DNA from: Symbiodinium natans
Lineage: Eukaryota; Sar; Dinophyceae; Suessiales; Symbiodiniaceae
Direction: 5' to 3'
DNA length: 64,000 nt
NCBI GenBank assembly: GCA_905221605.1
Contig: CAJNDS010000435.1
Span: 185,001 to 249,000 of the forward strand
The notes below the pieces were generated by a model. The model did no database searches and was not told where the DNA came from. It worked only from the letters and a program-made list of their open reading frames with translations. The number at the start of each line of letters is the position of its first letter. The stretch's first letter is position 1. Shown piece after piece: positions 1 through 11,733 of the stretch. The position numbers and the translations under genes are program-made.

Positions 1-298
1 CCCCGTCTCTTCACCATCGATCTCGCCCCACTGCCTTTTGGAGCCCATCACCCTCGTCACGCCTCCGATTCTCGGGCTACGCCGCCTTCTTGAACAAGAC
101 ATTTGCCGGCGTACGCCCCCCATCACGGTCTCGTCACAGTTCCGATCTCACGCTTTCCCCACTAAGCGACTAAAAGAGAAGGCAACATCCGTGACGTGTT
201 TAACATTATCCCACATTTTCGTTGTTGGTTTGCAGGGTTGCTGGGCCTGCTCCTTGACGCCCCGAAAAATATAAACGATGCTTGTGTTTTCCAATCAG

Positions 299-361
299 GA
301 GATGGCAGTGCTACGACGCATGTTGGACGAGAGGACCGAGGAGATCCAGAGGCACAGCCAG
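299..361 (+). CDS. Candidate internal exon, coiled-coil-like
   Basis: A 63-base open segment follows a good acceptor (CCAATCAG, then GAG). It translates to EMAVLRRMLDERTEEI and then QRHSQ, a charged, heptad-like stretch typical of a coiled coil. The frame closes about 20 bases further on, so a donor must lie near CAGCCAG. No family can be named and neighbouring exons were not found. The flanking sequence (1-298) shows nothing recognisable. Confidence 0.35.
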
Positions 362-3300
362 GGGACAATAGAAAAAATCACATTTTAGCCCAGAGAATGA
401 GGAAAAGTGAGAGAATTGCTTTTGCAGTTCGGACTATAGCCACCAGAGTCATCTCAGACTCTCGGGTTAAATGTGGAGCCTGAAATTTCTTTTGAATTCA
501 TCATCTGAAACTAGCTGAGACAAGAGATGCGCAACATGACTGAGTTCTCACGTTCTGACCAATGCAAGGATTGCACGTAGTCGTCGTCTGCTCGTGAAAT
601 GTGCTCGTTCTGTGTTTACATGTGCTTGTCATCGGTTGGTCTTCAGAGACGGTAGCCTGCATTACGCTTGTGTTATACCTCCCGACGTGTATCCTGGCAT
701 GCAGCATCAGTGGTCTCTCTTAAGCTGGGAAAGAATCGCCTCATAATCTCCGCCAAAGACCCACAGAGCCTCCAGATGCCTGCGGAACAGGTTGCAGCTG
801 CAACTTCCAGACAAAGCTGCTGCTGCAGCAGCCATCAACGCAGCCAGCTGAGACATGCTGAGACAATTCGGGATGTTTTCACAAACGAGTATGTTTTGGC
901 AGCACTTCCGATCGTGCATTGAGCTCATTTCCGCTGGTTTCAAGGTCGGTCTTGCAACTTCCACTGCTGCGGCACCATGACATAGTGTGTAGCTGCTGTC
1001 GGCATCTGTCGGCTTCGGTTTGACGTTGGGCATATTCGACTTCAACTATCTGCAACCCGAGCGGGACCCAACGGCACTGCTTATGTTGTCAGCTTGGCCT
1101 ATAGGGCCTGGGCAAAAGGGTGTAAAGAAGGGCTCCCAAAGTAAGGGCCCGTGCCAAGGGCCGTGCAGCTACACTCAGAGCCGCTGCAAAAAGCCTGCGC
1201 AGCTGTGCATTTCTCTCTTTGCATTCGCCTGCTTTTGTCATGGCCCACATGGCTAAGTAGATAAATGCTCTCAGTACTCAGTGCCAAGGTCGGCAAGGAC
1301 TGACAATATTCCGCTCTCAATCTATCCTCATCGTTTCAAAGAGGGAGCCCCTCTTTCTAACCCTGACCACCCACAAGGTGTCACTCCGCTCCCCGTTTTT
1401 CTTCTTGTACTGCATCAGCATGCCCATAAAATTTCAAGGATAGCAGTGGCGTTTCTTGTCTGTCCGTCTGGGATCAGGTACCATGAGCTGCCCCCATCGG
1501 ACATCAAACAGGCCCTGATTCTTGCAGGTGCTGTCTGTAGGCCACAGCCATTCGAGAAAGCAAGAACCAGCATACGGGTTTCTTCTTCACTTTAACTTTC
1601 GATACTGTTCGTAAGAGGGCTGTTGAAACGGATGTCGGACCGCTCACAGCTATTCACAACGACGGGCGTGCGTGACGTGTACGACCCAGCCGACATATTC
1701 GGCAAGCGAAGTTTCTTCGAGGACCTAGGCACGCACGCCTAGGGCTTACGGCCTAGTTCATTGTTTCAGGACCTAGTCTCCAGTTGTGCTTCGAGCTCAA
1801 GCGGAGGCATTGAGATGGTACAGACGAGGGGCGCGGATGAACCACAAGGGATCTACTACAATGTCAGTGCCTTACAGCAAATCTCACAGCCTTTGCCAAG
1901 AGTGCTGGACATCACACTGGACATCCGGTTTGCTGCAAGGCTTGGCAAGTTGCATCTGGCTGCAGCACGCTCCTAAGAGTGCTGACCGAGCAGCAGGTCT
2001 TACGGCTGACCAGTCTTGCATCAGGTTGTTGATATTTGCTGTTTCTCACGCGGCGGGCGATCCGTCCCAGTGCTGAGGGTCAGAAAGAGAAAGCATTGCA
2101 CTTCCTGCAGCGAACAGGGCTGCCACAGCGAGGCACGAAACGACTCCTGTATTGGTTTAGGGTGCGCCACTCGAACATGCATCCTGAGAATCACGACACT
2201 GCACCCACTTGATCCTTGAACCATGATATAGGAGAGAGGAAAGCCAGGAAAGCTAGCCCCGCTGAACAGCACTTTTCGATTGGTCATCTTGGCATTCTCG
2301 AGGCATCCAAAATGTGATGTCCAGGCTTAGGTTAAAAAGTCTGACATCCTTCGTTGCAGCTTCCGGTAACTGGCCGAGAGATGACCTTTGCAAGCTTCAA
2401 TGCCTACCGCCAACTTGCAAGGCTTGGAAACACCGAAAGTTTTACGTCGGTCCGAAGTTCTGGACAGAGGTCCTGCGGGATTTGCGTGTGTGTGTGTGTG
2501 AGAGAGAGAGAGAGCAGGATAACTGCGAACTCGGCGAGGGACTTCCCTCGATGCTCATGCGTTCATAGGTCATGGTGGCGAGAGAGGCGACTCCCTTGCA
2601 CAATGGCACGCCGCTCGGGGACAGTAGGCAAAGGTGTTTTTCCTCCTACAGTTACTGTAGTCGAGCAGCCACAGCGTTCGTTAAAATTTTGATGTGCTAG
2701 CACTTGAGCCTCGAGACAGAATGTTGCACGCGCTTTAGCATCTAGGTGTCCTCCCCCCACCCCCCCCCCCCCCCCAAACAATTTCGGGGCCCTCTTTTAA
2801 CGGGAAGGCCCCCTGAAGGAGCACAAGCCCTGGCCGGGGGGGGGGGTGCCGGAAGAATGCGGGCAACGAAACAATATGCTAAACTGGAGGGCAGCTCGTG
2901 GTACTCCCTTGGAAAATTGTTTGGGGGCTTGTTTCGTAGTGAAATTTCAAGGGAAATTATGCAAAACCCGGCTCCAGGAACTTCTGGACTCTCAAGCTGG
3001 AATTGGGCCATGCCTTGATTCTTGAGGGTCTGGCTGGCTAGAGTCAATGCGACATGAGAACATAATGTTCATCCCAAGATTGCCGGCTGGCGGGGGGGGG
3101 GGGGGGGGCGAAGGGTTCAGGCGAGGTCCCGTCGCACATTGTCCGGGTGCCGTAGGAGAAAACATGCGGTGCACTTTGAACGTATTTTATCATCAGGTGT
3201 CGGGCCCTGGGAGGCTAACCTTCTTTGCAGACCCGGGGGTCTACATCCTGTGGCATGACGTTCGACATCATGGTGCATCATGCGCACGCCCAGGTTTCTT

Positions 3301-3499
3301 GGTGAGCTTTTCCTGCAAAGTGCGAAACTTCGAGATGCGGCTGGGCTCCTGTGGAACACATGTCTCACTGTCTACCAGCCACGCATGACTGAGCCACTGC
3401 CGAGGCATTTGGGATCAAAAGTGTCTCAGGAAGACAGATAGGAAGACTGGTAGGACTCCACAAACGGAAGCTGCAACAGTGGGCCATTCGTCGTCTGCA
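362..3499. other. No recognisable gene
   Basis: About 3.1 kb in which I can support no gene. Open frames are short and overlap on both strands. There is a small TG/AG microsatellite at about 2484-2514 and homopolymer C or G runs near 2757, 2837 and 3091. Around 1850-1975 a plus-strand frame reads LDITLDIRFAARLGKLHL and ends at a stop. It resembles part of the exon at 47.6 kb (see findings) but has no secure splice sites. Confidence 0.5.
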
Positions 3500-3784
3500 T
3501 TATCCTCCATGCCGCCACGAGGGTGGCCTGCTAAGAAGAGGCTGCACCACGTGGCTGGGAAGAAGAACGCTTATCAGGTGGCGAAAACTGGATTGATAGG
3601 GGGACTGTTTGGACCTGCCGGTGGCCACGTTCCCGCGGCACAGGCAGCCAATGATCAGCGCCATCAGCATCTTCCAGGAGCCCATCGGGATTCTGGGTGT
3701 GGCACAGGCGTCACGGGCAAGGTCGGCATTGCCGGCATCGAACACGATCTTCGGATCCCATCCAGCACCAAACTGACAGGTCAC
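3500..3784 (-). CDS. Candidate minus-strand exon
   Basis: On the minus strand roughly 3600-3784 reads CQFGAGWDPKIVFDAG, then NADLARDACATPRIPMG, then a hydrophobic WKMLMALIIGCLCRG. Third codon positions are mostly G or C, as in the named genes here. The plus strand of the same DNA has a competing 227-codon frame (3479-4162) with less gene-like composition. I recognise no family. If real, this is the only good minus-strand exon in the window. Confidence 0.3.
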   Translation of the reverse strand: MTCQFGAGWDPKIVFDAGNADLARDACATPRIPMGSWKMLMALIIGCLCRGNVATGRSKQSPYQSSFRHLISVLLPSHVVQPLLSRPPSWRHGG

Positions 3785-4162
3785 CTGACAAGGCTCCAGG
3801 AGGAGCTAAAAAGCTGTATTTCGGGTCGGCCATTGGTGCCATCTTGTCGCCTGCTTGGTGAACCCATGCAATGTGAGGTGCCACGCACAAGTCTTTGGAG
3901 TCGGAGTTCTGCTCGCATGACATGTTCCAAGGGCGCCGGGGTCGACACTGGGCCATCTGGCAATTCCGACAAGAGAGACGTCAAGCCTTGTTCCAATTCT
4001 CGATTTGAGGATGAGGATGATCATTTGGGGGACTTCGTCGCTCACAGTGCTCACGATTTGCCCCAGTGCAAGCATGCATGGAGGCCTTCGAGTGAGCAGT
4101 TGTGCATGCAGAACCGTGCAGACCCGAAAATAGATCTTGTAGGCTGGCTATGCTTAGTTTAG

Positions 4163-5362
4163 ATACATGTTGTCATGCAATGGCAATGTAAATTTTTTTA
4201 CTCAGAGAGCCTTCGCTATCATACTCGAAATCGTTTCGTATGAACTCATCCTAGTGGTAATGTGTGGTGCTTTGTTCCTTTCGCACGGGCCGTACATGCT
4301 TGTTTGCACCCGACCATGCTGCCGCTGTATGCTTCTGAGAATCTGCGTGCACTTATGTGCACTTCGACGCAGAAACAAGTTCACGCCCACATATCAAGCC
4401 GAGAGTGCTCAGTACTCTGGCGACGAACGAACACAGGTGAACCCGCAGCGTGCCTACTGTAACATGTGGATCGGCTTAATTGCGGACGTGCGCCGAATGC
4501 AAGACAAACATATATGCGAATGTGTTTGTGTGCGTAGATGTATATTATCTGCATGTGTGTGTGTATGACTATTCTGCAGAAAATGGAGCAGGAGCTCTTT
4601 GAGTCAGAAAACCGACAGAGCAACGAAGGCAAACCACTTCGACTGTGCAAGGCCGTGAAGACGGCATGTCACAAGCGTCAATGACGCGAGATTTAACTCG
4701 TCAGAAGATACTGCCGTGGCGTACCCATGATAGAGCCGGGACTTGATTTTGGCTCTCACTTCGGCGCCGTGCGAGTCTGTGCGCACCCAGCTACCACCAC
4801 AGTCCGTGCGTGCTTCGTTTCAGGAACGGTTCCGGAGACGTCGTTTTCAGTGGATGTCGCAGAACCTTGGCCGTCTCGAAGCGTCGATGTTCGTACTCTG
4901 CAGCTACGATTTGAAGCTGGAAAGGAATCGTCCGAGTCGAACAGGTTAATAGATATAATAGCATGGTCCTTGTGAGGTGCTGAAGCGTTGATGATGTTGT
5001 CGCATGTTCTAGCCGTCGGGCCGTGGGTCGGGTGCCAGATTCCTCGCACGTTCCTTGCGAAGCATTGCTTTTGCCCTGGAAATCGTGCTCCTGCCTTCCG
5101 TGCGCGTTCCATGGTAGAAATCGTGCTTCCACCTCAGTCCCGTAAAGTAGTCGTGCGCATGCCCCTCGTGAAGCGCAGAACGTTGCAGACCATTGCAGAA
5201 CATTACAGAACATTGCAGAACATTCGCATGTTCCTCGTAAAGTGTGCTAGAAGCTCAACCGTGAGCTGGGCTGGACTGTTTGCTTGTTGTTGTGTTGACA
5301 ACTTTCCAAGCTCAACCCACATCAGTTTTTGCAGAGTCTTTGGGCTGCCCCAACAAACGAGC
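4163..5362. other. No recognisable gene; short tandem repeat
   Basis: Nothing gene-like can be supported here. A short degenerate tandem of a 12-base unit (ATTGCAGAACAT type) lies at about 5182-5225. There is a TG-rich patch near 4523-4565. Confidence 0.45.
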
Positions 5363-5935
5363 CTAACATGGAGACATAGGGACTTGGCATGCTCTGGCTT
5401 GGAGAAGCCATAGCTTTTGCACAAGCCGGCACTGTGTGTCTGCAGCAGAACTGCTCCACAGCAATGGTTTCGCGGGCTGTAGAAAGGGACTGTTCAGCTT
5501 CAGCTGCTTGAAGGAATACCAGCAGCTTGACATCACCGCTGCAGCCTTTGACGCGTGCGATCCACCCACATGGACCGCTCCACAAAGGCCAGCGACAGCA
5601 TAGTCAGCCTTGTCAATGATTTCTCCTGAAGCCTCGGCAAGGCAAGGTGCGTCTGGAAGAGGCTTCGCAGACCTCTTCTGCGGCGGAGCTATTGTCAGGG
5701 ACTTGCACAGTGTTTGCGCTACTCCTGCACACTGTTGTGTTTTCTTCCGTAGCACTGAGTCACAGAGACTCAGAGGGGTCTGACCCGAAGCATTGGTGTT
5801 TAACCCGCCCCAGAAACACCAGGCCTTTGGAGGATGGTTTCTTGGACAAGGAGGACCTGCGCTGTGGTTCTTGCGCGAACATAGCGAGTGAGTTTGTGAA
5901 ATTGGTGTTGCTCTCCATTTGAGTTGCTGTCCCAA
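5363..5935 (-). CDS. Long minus-strand open frame, doubtful
   Basis: A 190-codon open frame on the minus strand. Its middle part (about 5540-5690) is alanine-rich and gene-like (SGEIIDKADYAVAGLCG, then AVHVGGSHASKAA), while the ends are not. The plus strand also has open frames here. No family, no start context and no partner exons were found. It may be a single exon or chance. Confidence 0.2.
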   Translation of the reverse strand: MGQQLKWRATPISQTHSLCSRKNHSAGPPCPRNHPPKAWCFWGGLNTNASGQTPLSLCDSVLRKKTQQCAGVAQTLCKSLTIAPPQKRSAKPLPDAPCLAEASGEIIDKADYAVAGLCGAVHVGGSHASKAAAVMSSCWYSFKQLKLNSPFLQPAKPLLWSSSAADTQCRLVQKLWLLQARACQVPMSPC

Positions 5936-6427
5936 CAGTTACAACAGAGAGTTCGACTTGCAGGATGGACGAAGGCTCGAGGAGGTGATTTGGATGCGTC
6001 CAGGCACAGTGGGGGGTCGCTTCCCATTTCATTTTGTGATCTGCTTTCTGTAGTTTGGTCAGTCTTGTGCTGGCCCGCAGCTTTGTGTCCGGGGCTACAG
6101 GTACCATCATTGAACTCACACTTGCTGGGGCCGCATTCCATTGCACATCTGTAAGTAGACAAGTCTGTGCCTGAAAACAATTTACATGTATTCAAAGTAG
6201 CTCACCCGCTCAACATGCCGAGCGATGCCATCCGGCACACTGGTGCTCCGCCTTTTGGACTAGCCTCGTTCTCTGTTGCCCCATGGGCGGAGCACATGAC
6301 GTAAGACGAGAACAACGAGAGAATGCCATTGACAGGTGCTGCTCAGAGCTTTCGTTGCATTATCAGAGTTCTGCTTTGCACGGAAGTGTGTGCAAGGGCC
6401 TGCGTGAGACGTGCATGAGTATATAAG

Positions 6428-7664
6428 GACATTGAAGCAGCTGATTTTGTGGCCTTGGACTTTGAATTCTCTGGATTGTTTCTGGATGAGGGTAGATCCA
6501 GACATTCTTCTTTGGAAAAGTATTTCGCCAGGTGCACCAAGAGCATTCCCCAGTTCTTGCCACTACAAATAGGGATATGTTGCGCTCGGCAGCGCATGCA
6601 AGACAAAGTCTGGGAGTTGCGGTCGCACGAGTTCAACCTTTGGCCGAGCACGCGACAGCTGTTTATGTCTGACTTCAAGTCGTTGCGATTCCTGCGAGAA
6701 AACGGCTTTGACTTTAACTCCTATCTGGAGTTTGGGTTTTCGTATTCTCGACTGCCGGAGGCTCACCAGTCAAAGAAGGCACGTAAGTTCAATGCCAATC
6801 AGCTGGTACAGGCGCTGCGGGATTGCAAGGTGCCTTTGGTGGTTCACAACGGGTTCCTCGATCTGCTTCATCTCTTCCATAGCTTTATTGGCGACTTACC
6901 CAGTGAGTGCTGCGACTTCTTTCAAAGCTGGGTCCAGCATTTCCCAAGTACATTTGACACGAGGCTGCTGGCACAGGAAGGCCAGTACAAGATCCTGAGA
7001 GGCAGTGGACTCACGCTGGAGGCTCTGCATGGGCAGCTGAGGGAGCTCGGACGTGTGCGGATCGAATGCCATGGGCCCCTCGAGGAAGATGGGCCATGTC
7101 ACGGGTCCTCGGGGCACGACGCCCTCCTCACAGCCAAGGTTCCACAGATGCAATCTAAAAAAAAAACACTGAAAAACTCCCCAGATTATAAAGCTTGAAA
7201 ACGCCATCTGAAGCCTTGCATAGCCTTGCTAGCTCTTGCTGATTGCTCCTGTGGAGGTTTTTACGTGCTTCCGATTTCTAGACTGACTGACGCCTGCAGG
7301 TCTAGGCTTGTTTTGTGCCGCAAGAATGCCGAGTGGTGACACCCTGCTTACAGCCAAGGTGTTCATCTGGGAGCTGGATTGCTGGATTCATGCAGACTCC
7401 ATCGAAGCTGAGCAGAAGAAGCGACGGAGGAAGCGCGTCAACGAGCTGGAGAATGTGCTGCTTGCGATGAGCTGGCAGGAGGTGCACAAGCTCGCCGACA
7501 AGGTGGGGGTGAGCGTATATCGCTCCATCGTTCATGGCCGGATTGGTGGGCCGCACGGTGCCCGACGTCCATTAGCTGAAATACGCACTGCCATAGCCGC
7601 TGTGCAGTACGACGCTTGTCTTATAAACGCTTGCCAGACTCAACTGTTGCTGTCCCTCGAGTAA
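6428..7664 (+). CDS. TOE1/PARN-like CAF1-family 3'-exoribonuclease (two exons, 5' end missing)
   Basis: Exon 1 is 6428-7138, the intron 7139-7358 (GT-AG, phase 0) and exon 2 7359-7664, ending at TAA. DEDD nuclease motifs appear in order: Exo I FVALDFEFSGL (D and E), Exo II LVVHNGFLDLLHLFHSF, a TOE1-like STFDTRLLAQE, and Exo III GHDALLTAKVF with the last D. Between them, FLRENGFDFN matches the family's FD/FN region. The family removes 3' tails from RNA (poly(A), snRNA ends), usually in the nucleus. Exon 1 starts after the acceptor TATATAAG; an upstream exon with the start codon was not found. The C-terminal exon has a basic stretch (EQKKRRRKRVNE) that could be a nuclear signal. The histidine before the last aspartate is spaced one residue further than usual. 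Confidence 0.85.
7121..7360 (+). repeat. 20-bp direct duplication bounding the nuclease intron
   Basis: Bases 7121-7140 and 7341-7360 match at 17 of 20 positions and are exactly 220 bases apart. The shared core is ACAGCCAAGGT. The first copy ends exon 1 and begins the intron; the second ends the intron and begins exon 2. Cutting at AAG/GT in both copies gives a 220-bp GT-AG intron and restores the frame as LLTAK then VFIWEL. Confidence 0.85.
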
Positions 7665-9416
7665 CCAAGTCAGAGCCCACGACACCCGTGATATGGCCAA
7701 GCCAAGGCCAAAGAATTGGATGAGCAAAGGTGTCAAGAGGAGGCCTGCTTGAGCAGCAGCTCATCCTGCTTTTGGCTGTCATTGTTCCTGTATTGTCTGT
7801 TGTTCTGATGGTGCTTTATCATGGGTATTGGTGTTGGAGCGTTTTGCTTGCTTACTTGATCGTGTTGAAATGCGCTTTGCCCGCCACGACCCGACACATA
7901 CTTGACCTTCAGTTGTTCTTCTGTGCTACTTCTCTTATTGGCCTGTCCTTACCTCATGCTCTTTGACTTGTCGGAGGCTGTCCGCGATCCTGGCATCAGC
8001 CTTTTGAGTGAGCCTGGTCCTGCTCTGACACCAGATCTGCTCGTCTCACACAAGGCACATGGCAAATTCCTTCCGACCGTTGCAGCTTGTGGTGAGCCTG
8101 CAACAAATCCACTGCGCTAAGCACCAACGCAGGTCTGCAAGAGATTTCGCAACTGCCTGGCTGTCGTGGGTGCTGGCCTTAGCAGCAAATGTTTGACAGC
8201 CGCTGACAGCCTTTTGCATCCAATGCCCAGCTTCGTTGCACCCCAGCAAACAACTATGTGTATTCAGGATGCGGTTGGGAGCAGCCAAGGTGCTTCTCCT
8301 GGCCATGTCTGTTTGGATGACCCTGTGCTGGGCGTGGGCTAGCAGACGCTGAAAAACGAGCACACGCGCGAAGTGCTGCACAGCGGTTGTGGTTTGTTCT
8401 GGTGCAGGGTTGCATTTGCGCCCTTGACATCTGTTTAAGTGCCTTTGCCATCCTCGCCTATTGGGCAGAATGTGCTCAGTATGTTTCAATCGATCTGCAG
8501 GCGATGCCTTCACGGCAGAGAGGAGGCCGCTTGTAAGCTCAAGCTCCAGTTTGAACTGCTAGGATATAACTGCTAAGGTTTTGACAACAGTAAGCAGTCG
8601 AACACGCTCCGCCATCCCAAGCTATTCCAAGTAAGCTACCTGGTCTGGCTGAATAGAGCTTCTTGTGGCTGTGCACAGTTGGGCCTCTGTGTTCTAATTC
8701 TGAACCGGTGGCCTTTGGACACTCACATGTGCCGTAGTCGTGCTCGTACGTTGAAGATTCTCGTGTTATGCCCGGCAGGGCAGCCCTGAAAGGTTCAGTC
8801 AGGCGAGCGCTGCCACTGGCCTGACGCGTAGACCGCATGTTAATGTTCACTGGCAAGACGACTATTGTGTGCCAGACTTGCACAATAGAGGCATCCTGGC
8901 GCAGCATGACCGTTGCAATTACCGTAGATAGACCTGGATGGGCTGGTCTCATTCAGCCGGACAGCTTTAGCTTGCGTTCAGCGTACGTCTTGCTTCGTAC
9001 ACTGCAGGCGCTTACAGCTTCACCTTTGTGTGGCTTGCATACAGCAAGCCTACCTCAACTTGGCGGGGAAAAAGAGGTTGCTCCCCGATTCAGGGTCAAT
9101 CGCCGATTCGGAACGGAAGACTCAGAAACTCTGAAGCAGCACTTCAGAAACTCTACCATCTCCACTATTCTGCAGGTCAGGGTGCTGAATCGCGCCGCAT
9201 CCTGCCCTAAATGCCGGCCTTGTCACAAACAAATCGAATTCTTGAAGCAGCCATCTGTCCCAGCTTCTAAATCAGCGCTTGATGCCTGCCGAATCAGAGA
9301 TGTCGAATTGTGAGTCAGAGTTAGTTTCTGAGTCATGGTTTCCAAATCAGTTTGCGACCTTGCATCGCACCCGAATCAGCCAGCCGACGGATGGTGTGAA
9401 CGTCTTGAGTCATGAG
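7665..9416. other. No recognisable gene
   Basis: The stretch after the nuclease stop codon. A hydrophobic open frame at 7730-7966 has AT-rich third positions and is probably 3' flank, not a gene. No splice-framed exon could be supported up to 9416. Confidence 0.45.
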
Positions 9417-9488
9417 GTCAAATGGTGGAAGCTGTCTGCTGAAAATGGGGACAGCGACGCCATGATGCGTTTGTCGCACGCCATGAGC
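9417..9488 (+). CDS. Candidate exon with a Sel1-like repeat
   Basis: After the acceptor CATGAG the frame reads VKWWKLSAENGDSDAMM and then RLSHAMS. The spacing W-x3-AE-x-GD-x-DAM-x-RL fits the first half of a Sel1-like (SLR) repeat, an alpha-helical protein-protein interaction module. Only one half repeat is visible and no adjoining repeat exon was found, so this is a tentative match. Confidence 0.35.
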
Positions 9489-10104
9489 TCAGATGATGTC
9501 TCAAGTCTAGGGAAAGTTTTTCTTCGAACCCGACATGTTCGACTGGTGTCTGACAGTTGTCAGTTTGCACATCATGCCGGTCCCTGATGGCCATGTGGCT
9601 CGAAAAGTTGGTGCTCTGCACTGATAGCAACTCCCGCGCTCACTGTACTCCTGACTCTCGAAGTCCACGACTAGCTCCTTGAAGTGCAGTTTGGCATTCG
9701 TTTGCACCCGTGAACATGTGCACATGACACGACTTGTCGTGCCAAGGTATTACTACCAATCGCTATCACTTTGCAAGACCGGCTCTGAGTACAGTCGAGG
9801 GTGACATGTCTTGATGGAGATGCCCGCTGTGCAGCCTGAAGTTGGAGGTGACACGATGATCGAAACTCTCCATACTTTGTATGAGGCACGCAAGTCGGAA
9901 CCCAGCAGTTGGAGTAAACAGTGATGCCTTTGAGAGCCAACGATGGTCGGTCCCTAGATTCTGCTAGATGACACGCTGGTGCCACTTTCCAGGTTCACTT
10001 TTGCTTTCCTTTAGCTTGTTGCGTGAACTTCCAATTTTTTGTTTCGTGTTTTCGTTAAGCAGTCGCCAACCATCTCTGATCTTCCTTATACGCCTCCAGT
10101 GCAG

Positions 10105-10152
10105 ATTGTGCTCATGGCCAAGCTGGAGATTGCCGTCTTCATCCTGGCTGCA
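10105..10152 (+). CDS. Candidate short hydrophobic exon
   Basis: Following the acceptor CCAGTGCAG the frame reads IVLMAKLEIAVFILA with well-chosen codons, then GCTGCAG/GA as a possible GA donor. It could be part of a membrane helix or, if it begins at the ATG, a signal peptide. Flanking 9489-10104 and 10153-10997 show nothing else supportable. Confidence 0.22.
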
Positions 10153-10997
10153 GGAGTACACTCGTTGACTTGATTTCTGCCTGTGCGCATTCCTCGCTGG
10201 TGTTGAAGGCCTTCACTTTCTCTTGTTCAGCAACTTGGCGCTCCGGCGTTCTCAGTCCAAGTGGCACGCTCAGACTGGCGGGCATGTCGAAAGCGGCAAC
10301 CACATCTCTGAACCACGGCAGCTGGCACAAAGGTGATAAGTAGATATAAGTAGTGTATTGTAGCATTGCCGCAGCTGGCTTTGTGAGGCCAAAGGGCAAG
10401 TCCAAGCTAGATGATGCAGGTGCGAAAGATCATGAAAGCACTGCAAACCATTGCTTGATATTACTTGCCTTTTGCAGCATTGTCACTGCTATTGGCATTT
10501 AGTCTATTCTGGTACTGTCTGGTTTCCGCGCAGTACACTTTTGTGCAAAGGCGATGGACCGACAGGGGATGCATTCAATTCGTTCGCTTCGAAGCCGTCA
10601 GAGAAGTCGACTTCTCCATCTGCATCTATCCAGCGGGCTATCAAGCCACTGCTGCGTCGGGCTCATAGTTGTTACGGGGTGTTGCTAGCAGCTGCTAGCA
10701 TTAACTGGCGGCTTTTGGATCCGTGTTGGAATGGCCGCTGTCATTGTTATATTCTTGCTTCGCGTTAGAGTTCACTTAATTTTGAGGTGTGGGTGCAAAG
10801 GAGGCCACCCTAAAGGACGAAATCCGCCGCACACTGGATTCACTCAAGGCCATTCCCTGTGGCCTTCACTTCAGTGGGAGTGGACAAGTCTTCGCTGACA
10901 GTGGCAGGTTCCTGACACGGCGCATGAGGAAGTCCTGGCTGATGTACTGGACGGTGGGAAACAACAAAACGGCGACAGTCAGTTTTACTTATCTAGC

Positions 10998-11291
10998 TTG
11001 TTGAGATCCAGGCCTTGGTCGTCATGCCGAAGCCGAGCTGCTTGCAGCTGCATCGGCCTCAAGCCCTGGTATTCCGAAGCCTTCGAGCGTCTGTTCGCTG
11101 CAGGTCCGCTCACTGCTTCCCAAAGTAACAACCTGGAGAATGGCCGAGCACCTCCTCCGCCCGCCTCTTGGCTGCCACATTGTAATACACCTCGCACGGC
11201 TATTTGCAGAGGCTTCCTCGGCGCTCGGGCACCTGGCGACGTCGAAGCCCTCTTGGCAGAGGCACAACCGCCAATTTCGGACTTCGCTTGA
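10998..11291 (+). CDS. Open frame of uncertain status upstream of the PPR gene
   Basis: A 97-codon plus-strand frame with GC-rich third positions. It includes GLKPWYSEAFERLFAAG and near its end APGDVEALLAEAQ, which is helix-like. The minus strand is open too. It could hold an upstream exon of the PPR gene that follows at 11.73 kb, but no PPR motif is clear. A further possible exon follows at about 11367-11440 (VESHCDAKETLPHGVAV after CAG). Confidence 0.2.
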   Translation: MLRSRPWSSCRSRAACSCIGLKPWYSEAFERLFAAGPLTASQSNNLENGRAPPPPASWLPHCNTPRTAICRGFLGARAPGDVEALLAEAQPPISDFA

Positions 11292-11733
11292 TCCATTGTA
11301 AAGTGGAACATTAGCGAGGTTCTATCTCAATTTATCTTGCTGGTTTTGTGCTTTGCGCGTGTCAGGTCGAGTCGCACTGTGATGCCAAAGAGACACTTCC
11401 TCACGGTGTTGCGGTGCGAGCCTTGGATCTCTCCCCCAAATCCTAGACTCTGTGCTTAAGCCTCGATCCCTAGACTCAGCCTAGATCACAAATGTCAAGC
11501 TTTGTGGCTGACATGCGATCAGGCACCAAAGGTGCAATCCCCTAAGTGAATTCTTGGGAAACTTGGCTTGCGAGCTTTGAAGCAGCAGGTTTCCTGTCAC
11601 CAAGCCTTTCACCGCATCCTTGATGGAGTCGTGAAGACAGACGTTGATCGTTGCTGGGTGCAGGTCTTACTGTGGGGTTGTTATTGAGTCTTTATGCATC
11701 AGATACTTTGGATACGCGTACTGTAACAGTCAG

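Noticed and set aside
3479..4162. 227-codon plus-strand frame, one of the longest in the window
   Set aside because: Uneven composition and no motif; the minus strand of the first part has better codon statistics. Left as unsupported.
7730..7966. Hydrophobic 78-codon frame resembling a multi-pass membrane protein
   Set aside because: Third positions are T-rich, unlike the real exons. It lies just after the nuclease stop and is best read as 3' flank.
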